From assembly GCA_002633005.1 (NCBI GenBank), contig NMRA01000205.1, positions 106,986-130,453 on the forward strand: a stretch of 23,468 nucleotides of DNA. Reading direction: 5' to 3'. The position numbers were made by a program, and so were the translations under genes. This DNA is from Phoronis australis. Taxonomy: Eukaryota; Phoronida; Phoronidae. The notes beneath the pieces are model-generated. The model had not been told where the DNA came from. It was given only the letters and a program-made list of their open reading frames with translations, and did not search any database. This document shows positions 1 through 10,900 of the stretch, piece by piece (position 1 is the first letter of the stretch; each line of letters starts with the position of its first letter).

Positions 1-593
1 TGGTGTACGAGCCATAGGGTCTGTTTAATGCATTGAGTGGTGCTCGAGCTGTAGTGTCTGTTTGATACATTGAGTGGTGTTCGAACTGTAGCGTCTGTTT
101 AATACATTGAGTGGTGTTCGAGCTGTAGTGTCTGTTTAATACATTGAATGATGTTGGAGCTGTAGTGTTTGCTTAATACATTGAGTGGTGTTCGAGCTGC
201 AGTGTCTGTTTAACACATTGAATGGTGTTCGAGCTGTAGCGTCTGCTTAATACATTGAGTGGTATAAGAGATGTAGTGTCTCTTTAATACATTGAGTGGT
301 GTTCAAGCTCTAGTGTCTGTTTAATACATTGAGTGGTGTTCGTGCTGCAGTGTCTGTTTAATACATTGAGTGGTGTTCGAGCTGTAGTGTCTGTTAAATA
401 CATTGAGTGGTCTTCGTGCTGCAGTGTCTGTTTAATACATTGAATTGTGTTCGAGCTGTAGTGTCTGTTTAATACATTGAGTGGTCTTCGAGCTGTAGTG
501 TCTGTTTAATACATTGAGTGGTGTTCGATCTGTAGCGTCTGTTTAATACATTGAGTGGTGTTCGAGCTGTAGTTTCTGTTTAAAACATTGAAC
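1..593. repeat. 37-bp minisatellite, about 16 copies
   Basis: Tandem array with a 37-bp period (anchor TTGAGTGG at 33, 70, 107 and so on). Units share TTCGAGCTGTAGTGTCTG followed by TTTAATACATTGAGTG and differ by scattered substitutions, so the array is moderately old. It is open at the left window edge. The period is not a multiple of three and no coding sense is seen. It lies upstream of the first visible RBBP5 exon, probably in intron 1 or the upstream flank. Confidence 0.95.
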
Positions 594-1658
594 GCATTTC
601 AACGCTCTGCGTTGCTCTTGTTACTCATTTTAGTTAGGAACATGGAGATTTGATCAGTGTATACACCTACCTTAATAGCGTCGAGCCCTGGAATGCCATT
701 TTTTCCAACATTGTTAAATAATTTACTTCAATCAAGGAAGAGTGTAGTGTTTTTAATGACACTAATTTAGTGTCAGGATTTATTTGGTCCATTTTTACCC
801 ACATGCTCAAAGCTGCATCTATATTTACTGTACAGCTTTGCATGAAGGCTGGAAGTCTGGTTGCTATGTAGCATTCAAGTATAGATGACACTTTCATGAA
901 CTGAGTCCATTTCTGTTTTTATTGTACCATTCTGCATGTCTGTGCTACAGCTTGTAATTTTTTATTCACATCGAGGTCAACCTCCATGACCTCATGATGC
1001 ACTTCACTATAGTGATATGCCAGAGCTTAGTTGCGGAGCTTTATCCAAGATTTTGAGAATAGGGTGTCCAAAATGGGGTTCCCAATATTTCAGGGCGTCC
1101 GTGATTTCAACGACGCGTTTTCCTCACCCCCTACCTCCATTCACCAGTAACCCCCTCCCACTCACACTGAGGTTTATTGCAAAGAATACGTAGAACAACG
1201 CTTTTACTTCTAAGTTTGCAAAACAGCAAAAAAATGTGTGGATCAAGACTTTTATGTCTGAATTTACGAAAACAGCCAAATAATTTACCAAACAGATATT
1301 ACAGATATTGGTTGAATGATGAGTGCACTGTTTTTGGTGATCTCAAATCAAACTGCTGTTATAAAGTTTATCAGATCATCTTAACTAGCATTATATTCTG
1401 TACAATGAGTCATCAAAGCTGCATTTACCAACACAAGAAGAATGCTGCCAGGGTTAGTTTTGAGTTGAGTGTTGATGGTCCAGGCTGAATGGTGCATTCT
1501 AGCTTGAAGTTTGCATCTAGGGACGTACTATTGTTCATAGTGGGTAACATTCAAGTCAGTCCGAGCTTTTCCACATGTCTAAATCAGTGCAGATTAATTG
1601 AGATTATTGCTGTCCTCATTGGTAGACTGCTGGACTTAAACTTTTTTATTTTATGGAA
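594..1658. other. No recognisable gene
   Basis: AT-rich sequence with only short random open frames (longest about 100 codons, without domain features). I looked here for the short first coding exon of RBBP5, expected to hold an ATG and about six codons followed by a donor after the first base of a Glu codon, and found no convincing match. Confidence 0.6.
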
Positions 1659-1925
1659 ACTATTACTAACAGTTGTTACTGATATTTGTCGTGTAGCCAT
1701 CTAACTATTACTAACAGTTGTTACTGATATTTGTTGTGTAGCCATCAAACTATTACTAACAGTTGTTACTGATATTTGTTGTGTAGCCATCAAACTATTA
1801 GTTGTTACTGATATTTATTGTGTAGCCATCAAACTATTAATAACAGTTGTTACTGATATTTGTTGTGTAGCCATCAAACTATTACTAACAGTTGTTACTG
1901 ATATTTGTTGTGTAGCCATCAAACT
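1659..1925. repeat. 45-bp minisatellite, 6 copies, beside a 3' splice site
   Basis: Units are anchored on TATTACTAACAGTTGTTACT at 1661, 1706, 1751, 1835 and 1880, plus one copy at 1796 with a 6-bp deletion. Five units contain TACTAAC, the optimal branch-point heptamer, and all end in GTGTAGCC. The array stops 26 bp before the first visible RBBP5 coding exon. Each unit also contains AG dinucleotides (ACAG, GTAG), so its use in splicing is uncertain. Confidence 0.93.
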
Positions 1926-1951
1926 TTATTGCTGCATTTTATATTTTTCAG

Positions 1952-1977
1952 AGTCTTTTGGGCAGAACTACCCTGAG
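1952..1977 (+). CDS. RBBP5: RBBP5 first visible coding exon
   Basis: Only 26 nt, encoding (E)SFGQNYPE, which matches the extreme N-terminus of RBBP5. The first Glu codon is split: its G comes from an upstream exon not seen here. Acceptor TTTTTCAG, donor GTATGT. The start Met and about five more residues lie in the missing first exon. Confidence 0.9.
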
Positions 1978-4900
1978 GTATGTATTGCCCCTGCATACTA
2001 AGGCCATCTTGTAAAGACGAAAAACAGTGGTACATTATCATGTTGAATGGAGTGTATCATTCCTTTAATGTCTGATTTAATTTGAATCAGAAAAATTCAA
2101 GGTGTTCCTTTGACACAGCATTGAAAAACGAAAATGTCATTGTAAAAAAATGTTAGTGGTGTACAGTATGATTATGCTATTTAAGTGCACCATTTTGTGC
2201 CAGTTGAAAAGTGTTGATGTTTGCAACTGAATTGTCGTTTCAGATTCCAGTAATTCTTCACTTGTTTAGCTCACAATATGACCAACAAGTAAAATTCTTG
2301 TTTTATAAAATTTCTCCACAAAATTAAAGATTAAGAACATTTGAATTTATTTCTATTGTGGACTGCAGTGTGTAAATAACATAAAACTAATAATATATCT
2401 GCTGAAAGTCTCATTATTTTCAAAAAGGTCAAAAGGTCATCAGACTTTGAAAAGTAAAACAATGACCATTTTGACAATTATTTTTGTGCAAAACAAGTGG
2501 AGTATTTCAGTGTATTGCTTGTAACCTAGCTGCAAATGACCAAGTAACTACATTTCTGCCTCTCAATTTGGCAGGATTTTGATGGCATTCTCGACAGTAT
2601 TAGTATTGCCATCACGTGTGCTTTCAACAAAAGAGGAACTCTATTGGCCGTCGGTTGCAACGATGGCCGTATCGTCATTTGGGACTTCTTGACAAGAGGG
2701 ATCACCAAAATCACCAGCGCCCATGTTCATCCTGTGTGTTCACTAAGGTTTGTCTCTCACTACCACTGCGTATGTCGATTTGAACGCCATTTTTGATCAG
2801 TGAAAATGGATTCCAGTTCATCATTTTGTAGCATTGACCTGATTGGCACGAGGATGTTGAAATTGATAACTCTAACTGAAAACTGCTTTTGTGGATTATC
2901 AAGTTTTACTTCTGTCCCACCAATTGTGTTGAAATTCATAACTCTAACTGAAAACTGCTTTTGTGGATTATCAAGTTTTACTTCTGTCCCACCAATTGTG
3001 CATTCTCTCATCTGAACTTCTTTCAAATTCAGTGAGATATAGCAAAATTATGCCAGAGAAAGCTGAGGGTTTGTTTGCTTGTATGGCACTCCCACAGCCA
3101 TTACCTAAAACATGGTCTCTGAAAACGTACCCATAATTGCTAGTTTCTCAGAGAAATTTCATCAGAATTATTTCTTAAATGTGACGTGCTAAATGTGGCA
3201 AAAACTATTTCAGTTGTCGTGAAGTGGGTGAATAAGACTTCAATGTTAAATGATTTCATGAGACTGACCTCAGTTTAATGTGTATTTATGTTGCTACTCT
3301 TCTTTGTAATCACAAAGTAACAAGTATCTATGACTCGATATCAGGAAATTAACAAATTGTCAATTGATTACCAGTTACAGTAAAGCAAACCATACAATGT
3401 CAAGGTTGTTTTTGATGGAGCTTGTTCTTCACAAACTCTAACGTGGTATTTTTGTTGCTGTTTTGCTATCTTCTGGTATCAAATTCAAATCTGAAGAAAA
3501 AAACAGATGATGCAATTCAATTATCTGGTGACTTACAATGTATATGACAATAGTAATCTGACAAGATGTTGTTTCCCTATCATGACAGGTAACAGAATTT
3601 ACTTGACGTGACTGGTGGGAACATTCTAATAATACATAATTTCGTAGCCATGACACTAACTTCCCTACAACGTCACCTTTATTCCATGACACTAACTTCC
3701 CTACAACTTCACCTTCATTCCATGACACTAACTTCCCTACAACTTCACCTTCATTCCATGACACTAACTTCCCTACAACTTCACCTTCATTCCATGACAC
3801 TAACTTCCCTACAACTTCACCTTCATTCCATGACACTAACTTCCCTACAACTTCACCTTCATTCCATGACACTAACTTCCCTACAACTTCACCTTCATTC
3901 CATGACACTAACTTCCCTACAACTTCACCTTCATTCCATGACACTAACTTCCCTACAACTTCACCTTCATTCCATGACACTAACTTCCCTACAACTTCAC
4001 CTTCATTCCATGACACTAACTTCCCTACAACTTCACCTTCATTCCATGACACTAACTTCCCTACAACTTCACCTTCATTCCATGACACTAACTTCCCTAC
4101 AACTTCACCTTCATTCCATGACACTAACTTCCCTACAACTTCACCTTCATTCCATGACACTAACTTCCCTACAACTTCACCTTCATTCCATGACACTAAC
4201 TTCCCTACAACTTCACCTTCATTCCATGACACTAACTTCCCTACAACTTCACCTTCATTCCATGACACTAACTTCCCTACAACTTCACCTTCATTCCATG
4301 ACACTAACTTCCCTACAACTTCACCTTCATTCCATGACACTAACTTCCCTACAACTTCACCTTCATTCCATGACACTAACTTCCCTACAACTTCACCTTC
4401 ATTCCATGACACTAACTTCCCTACAACTTCACCTTCATTCCATGACACTAACTTCCCTACAACTTCACCTTCATTCCATGACACTAACTTCCCTACAACT
4501 TCACCTTCATTCCATGACACTAACTTCCCTACAACTTCACCTTCATTCCATGACACTAACTTCCCTACAACTTCACCTTCATTCCATGACACTAACTTCC
4601 CTACAACTTCACCTTCATTCCATGACACTAACTTCCCTACAACTTCACCTTCATTCCATGACACTAACTTCCCTACAACTTCACCTTCATTCCATGACAC
4701 TAACTTCCCTACAACTTCACCTTCATTCCATGACACTAACTTCCCTACAACTTCACCTTCATTCCATGACACTAACTTCCCTACAACTTCACCTTCATTN
4801 TATTTAGAAGGTGCCAGGTGTGTGACGAGGGTGTCACACAGCGGGGTGTAAGCATTTTGCGTGCTCAAGTCACTATCAGTGGGAGTGTGTCGCGGACACT

Positions 4901-7900
4901 CGGGCAAGTGGGACAGTTGTTCCTCTGTCCGTGGGACGATAATGAGTACATCCCGGTACGCAGCAACAGTGTGGCATGTTGACTGACTCGTAAAAAAAGC
5001 ACACGATGACCGAACTTATCAAAACCGCGAGATAGAACAATGAGTGACTGGGCAGCTCTCACAGTCAGACTATACGAAAAGAAATAGGCAGGAAATTCTT
5101 GTCTCCCAAAACGTCACTTCCGGAGTAGAGAACGAATAATTAATCAAGTTACGAAAAGTTGTAATTAAGGGGAAAATATGTCTGGGATAACCAACGAACC
5201 TTATTTTTGCTAAAAAAGACATGAAAAAAGGTTGCCTTCGCCTTTAACTTGGCTTATTTCACGTAAGTCACTTACATGGGGTCACTTACAGGGGTCACGA
5301 ATTTGTGAACCAGTTTCCCCTCTTAATAACAGCCATTAAATTGGTTCTCAAAATCCGGGATCCATTTAAGTGATTATCACCTTATTTCACAACTCAATTT
5401 TCACGTGGCTGTTACTAAACAAGGCCACTTCCAGACATCTCCCCAGTTAAGGAAAATTTTTAAACAACTCCGTCATCTTGTTCTTTGTCAAATGTAGACC
5501 TATGGCAAGGTCTTTTCTTGTAGTAATTAGTTGCGGCTAAAAGTTTGCTTTGTGCTTGTTCACCTGAGCTTTTCTTCTTTTTCAGCTCATTAATCTTGGT
5601 GTGCCCCAACAAGCATGCCGCGGTGCTTCTCAACGTCAAAGACGGCAAACATACAGTAATACCCCTTGATGAGGACTCGGATCTCAGCATTGTGGCTTCT
5701 TTTGACAGACGTGGCCAGTATATTTACACAGGCAATGCCAAAGGGCGGGTATGCTCCCAGCTTGGATTGTTCAGTATTAAGGGATCTCTTTTATAGCTAA
5801 TTTATTCTACTGATGTGACTTGGAGTGCCTTGTAATGCTACTTAGATTGTAGTATTCTACTGGTTAGTTACACATCTAACACAAGTTTAGAGAGTGCTAA
5901 AATGGTTCACCAGCTCATTGCCAGGACGGAAATCAGTTCTCATTTCGAAGATCAAATGACATGAAGCTGCATTTCGCATTATTTAAGTGACTAAAAACAA
6001 TAATTGATTTGGCCTTCTGACGGTTGTGTGATCGATTGTTCAAATTGAATTGGCCTTCTGACGGATGTGTGATCGATTGTTCAAATTTTCTCTCCCACAG
6101 TTACTTGTATATGAGACAAAGACTATGGATCTGGTTGCCTCGTTCAAAGTCATGACGGGTACATCAAGTGCCACAGCAGTTAAATCTATAGAGTTTGCAC
6201 GACGTGGAACGTGAGTTCAACTTTGCTGTACATTTTGTTGCAGAATTTCAGTTCTGGACATAACATTAATAAAAATAAAGTAACAAAAATTCTCATGAGA
6301 ACATTCAGATTTTACATCGTCACGTTTTGCTGAAAAGCGTGGTCAGTGACCATGTGACCAATACATGGCTACAAAGCAAGCTATGGTTCATCATCTTATC
6401 AGTTGGATTTTGTTTGTGACATGATGTTTAGTAGTTTGCTGTAGTAGGTTGTTGTAGAACCGTGGTGTGCGTGTGCGTGTGTGTGTGTCAAGACTTGATT
6501 TGGTGACCTGGTAAATGTCCCAGCTCACCACAGAGTCGACATGTAACATATGAGCACACTCTCAAGATATTAAAGGAAATAAACAAGCGTAAGTCAGAAT
6601 CGTTCGGCAAAAAGTGGAAAGCCCCCATTTGCCTTTGTCTGCCTCAGCTGGTGAACCTGTGCTCGTTACCATTGGCAGAAATTGGTCAACATCTGGCACA
6701 TGAGACAATCCTAATTTTTCATTTGAGCAAAGACCGCTGTGCAGGCAATCTGAGGTAGCTCTGCAGACATTTCCCAAGTTTGCTAGTTTTTCATTTCAGG
6801 TGATTTATTTAAAGTTTGTTTTCAACTCTTGCCAAGAAGATTTGGTGACCTGAGAATTTTGCCAGGTTGTATTTGGCGAGTTGACATTATGCTAAGATTC
6901 GTGCCCTTTTTATATGTTGAATTGTGAATGTTCTTATGAAAGTTTTTGTCTCTTTTTTATTGCTGTACATGTCTTGAAAGCTCTGTACATACTCCCCTGC
7001 TAGTAGGCAATATCCACTCAAATTTAAGCCCTGGAATAACACATCAGGGGCTTTCAGGCATTGTTTTGTATCCTGACTGTGTTGATTATTAGCTGTAGTG
7101 TCAAGTTTGTTCATTGAATGTTATTGTGTGTAACTAAATCTTGTCAAGATGAATCAAACTTTGGTCAGCTTCAACAGTAATCTGTGATCTTCATTCTGAG
7201 TTCCCTATCAAGAAAAGAGCACCTGAAAAAAGCAAATGAAAGCGACTGGGAGGACTTTATTCTTCCACTTACCCTTGACTGCCAAATAGTGCAGTTGGCT
7301 AGTCTCAAATAGTGCAGTTGGCTAGTCTCAAATAGTGCAGTTGGCTAGTCTCAAATAGTGCAGTTGGCTAGTCTCAAATAGTGCAGTTGGCTAGTCTCAA
7401 GTAGTGCAGTTGGCTAGTCTCAAATAGTGCAGTTGGCTAGTCTCAAATAGTGCAGTTGGCTAGTCTCAGATTTTGTGCGATTTGCTTACGTTTGAAATCT
7501 TGGTTGTGCAAGTTTGACGAGGACTTAATGATGTATGTTGACATTGCAACTACTGAGTGTTATTTTCATTTTTATATGCTCACGTTGTCCGTTGTTCAAG
7601 AAGTGTTTCCTTGTGCAGGTGTTTCTTATTAAACTCGGCTGATAGAATCATCCGTGTGTATGAAAGTGGGGAGGTATTAGCATGTGGCAAGGATGGTGAG
7701 CCAGAACCGATACAGAAACTGCAGGATTTAGTAAACAGGTGAGATCTTCCACTGAGTACAGTATGCACACTTGGCAATGAAGTTTGGATTATTCCTTCTC
7801 AAAAAGATTTAATGACATCGATCTTGATTGGTGACATTCATTCATCTAGTAGGTAGTCATATCACCAATGTAAATCTGCTGGTCAGCTTAATTTTACATG

Positions 7901-10900
7901 TTAGGGTGAGCTAGAACACATCAAGGTATTTTACAGAAGTTTAAGTAAACAGGAAGTCGTGGTAATTTGAGACATCTGGTAAAATGCATTCAGATACATG
8001 TGTCGACAGTAAAGGTCGACTACATTCAGATACATGTGTCGACAGTAAAGGTCGACTACATTCAGATACATGTGTCGACAGTAAAGGTCCACTACGTTCA
8101 GATACATGTGTCGACAGTAAAGGTCCACTACATTCAGATACATGTGTCGACAGTAAAGGTCCACTATATTCAGATACATGTGTCGACAGTAAAGGTCCAC
8201 TATACCTTCAGTTGAATGTGGTAAATGTTTTTAAACCCCAAATGGATTCACTTAAGAAGAAACAGCAATGAAATGCCTGTTCTTAGCAGTAGTCTTGTCT
8301 GTTCTTTAGTTTTAGTGATTCTGTTTCAGAACCCTGTGGAAAAAGTGTTGTTTTTCCGGCGACGGAGAATTCATCGTGGCGGGGTCAGCGAGGCAACATT
8401 CCCTGTACGTGTGGGAGAAAAGTGTGGGAAACTTAGTAAAAATATTACACGGAAGAAAGGGAGAGTTATTATTAGATGTCGTGGTATGTCGCCTACTTTG
8501 TAACTGTAACTGTCTGATGAAATTGCATTTTTTTTCTTAATACATACTGTGTTTTTGCCAATTTGCATGAAACACAGAGGATTGCTTTTTAGTTGGACTG
8601 TGTATATCTTTTTGTTAACACTATATTCATTGTATTTCACTTAAAAGGTAATTTTTCAACTCGACTTTCCTCAAAGATCAAGACAGTTTAATTCAGCAAT
8701 GATGAATTGATTTCCTTTTCATTGTTTTAGTGGCACCCTGTCCGTCCCATCATATGCTCTATATCCAGCGGTGTCGTATCCATATGGGCTCAGAATCAAG
8801 TGGTACGTGCTCCGTTTCATTGTCAACTTTGTTAAATACTTTAAAGTCTCACCAATTTACTACACAATACGGCCGACAAGTGAAATGATAATTGCATCAG
8901 TTTTATTTCCAACATATCTTTATGTAGCACTGAAATCAGTTAGTTTTGTTACACAGCTTCAATCAAACAATGTTTTGAAAAGTTGTATTCACCAAAAAAG
9001 GTCATTTTCGGCAATTATTTTTACCGAAATTGGTGAGATTTTACGGTTCATAGATTTTATGTTTCGTAATAGTACTCATTGGTGGCCTTTAATCTGTTTT
9101 AAGAATCCCATCTCATGTGCACTTTGCACCCGCCATGTTCCACAAAAGGTTGCATTATAGAACGTATTGTACTGCAGTGTCAATTACTGGTCATTTCTGT
9201 AATTTGTGTTATAGTTTAGCCAGGTGTTCTCAAGAACCAAATGATTTTAGAATAGAATTAAAGTCAAAAGTTCAACAGAGTAATCATATCAAGTAACTTG
9301 CAAGTATCAATCTGTCTTTTATATAATTGTGTGAAGTTTTTGACTGAAAATTATTGGTTTTTGCAATCAGAAGTAAATTTTTCCATTTAAATGCCAGTAA
9401 TTGTCTTTTCATGTGGACTTCAAAGAGTATCCTTTATCATTAATGGCATTTTTATTAAAGCAGGCCTGGATGAAATTTGTGTTTTCATTCATCATCGTAT
9501 TTTGTAATGCTAGGAAAACTGGAGTGCTTTTGCTCCTGACTTCAAGGAATTGGATGAGAATGTCGAATATGAAGAGCGGGAGTCAGAGTTTGACATTGAA
9601 GATGAAGACAGAGAGGTTGAAGAAACTAAAGGTGAGTTCTTGGAAGGATTGCAGTGTGAATTTCCTGTATTGTACAGTTAGCTTGAGGCTTGTGGAATGG
9701 AACAGTTGAAGCGAAAAAATATTTTAACCAGTTTCTTTCGCATATCCATGTTTCAGGGCCCGATGAAGAGGATGTTGATGTAGACGTGACTAGTGTTGAT
9801 CCAATAGCAGCATTCGTCAGCAGGTACTTAGGACTTATTACTAATCACTGACTATTAATGGCTTCAAGTAACGTCATATCATTATTCAGTCTTACTGTGG
9901 ATTTCAAGGCTCAGGGTCTAGTCTTGTACTCAAAATCGAAGTTGAATATTGTTTTTGGCATTTTCTATTCCACTTTTATGCGAACTCGAGATAAGTGTCT
10001 ATCATTCTGTGTTGGAGTGCACTATGGCTTATATAAGTGTCTATCATTCTGTGTTCGAGTGCACTATGGCTTATATAAGTGTCTATCATTCTGTGTTCGA
10101 GTGCACTATGGCTTATATAAGTGTCTATCATTCTGTGTTCGAGTGCACTATGGCTTATATAAGTGTCTATCATTCTGTGTTGGAGTGCACTATGGCTTAT
10201 GCAGATGAGTTCACACTTGATGTCCCCTAGATTTGACCTTCAGACTCGAACTTATAGCACCAATACAAGGGTCATCAAGCCAAAACTTGTAATAGTAATA
10301 GACAGTTATTCATGGAAGCCATTGTCTTACGGTAGCTATGCTGTAAATCTTTAAAATGATATTGTATTTATTTTTTTGCTAGGTAGTCTATTTTATGAAA
10401 AAATGAATTTCAAAAATTAAATTTCACTTGTCGGCCATATTATGTCGTAAATTGGTGAGATTCTGCCATATAGATATGTTGATCTTAGTTTACAGTGTTG
10501 ATCCATTTGAATAATTCCTTGTGCATTTCAGTGATGAGGAGGGAGAAGACGACACAGCGCTTCTGTTTTTACCTGTAGCACCTGAAGTTGAAGATCCGGA
10601 ATGTGCGTTACCGTTACCTGAACAACAGGTAAGGGAACATCTTGGCTCTGTCTGTTTGAGTACCACTCGTGTCATGGGGGACAGTCGAACAGGCACAATG
10701 TTTAGTCTTGGTGACCAGCAAGCCACTCATGTCATAGGGGACAGCGAAGCAGGCACAACAGGTAGTCTTGGTGATAAGCACATGTTGAACATCCTTTATT
10801 TGGATTTGGTTGAACTCGAACAAAATTCCACAATATGTTTGCTTACCTGTTTGTGTTCTCTGTAAATCAGATTTCTGTTAGTTTTTTGCAATTTCTGAGT

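Noticed and set aside
3438-4907. Very long open frames (489 codons on minus, 399 on plus) made of 12-residue repeats
   Set aside because: They are created by a 36-bp array whose period is a multiple of three. Both strands are open at once, the array sits inside an RBBP5 intron, and there is no non-repeat domain.
7283-8204. Arrays of short direct repeats resembling a CRISPR
   Set aside because: Units are head-to-tail with no unique spacers, no cas genes are present, and the DNA is animal.
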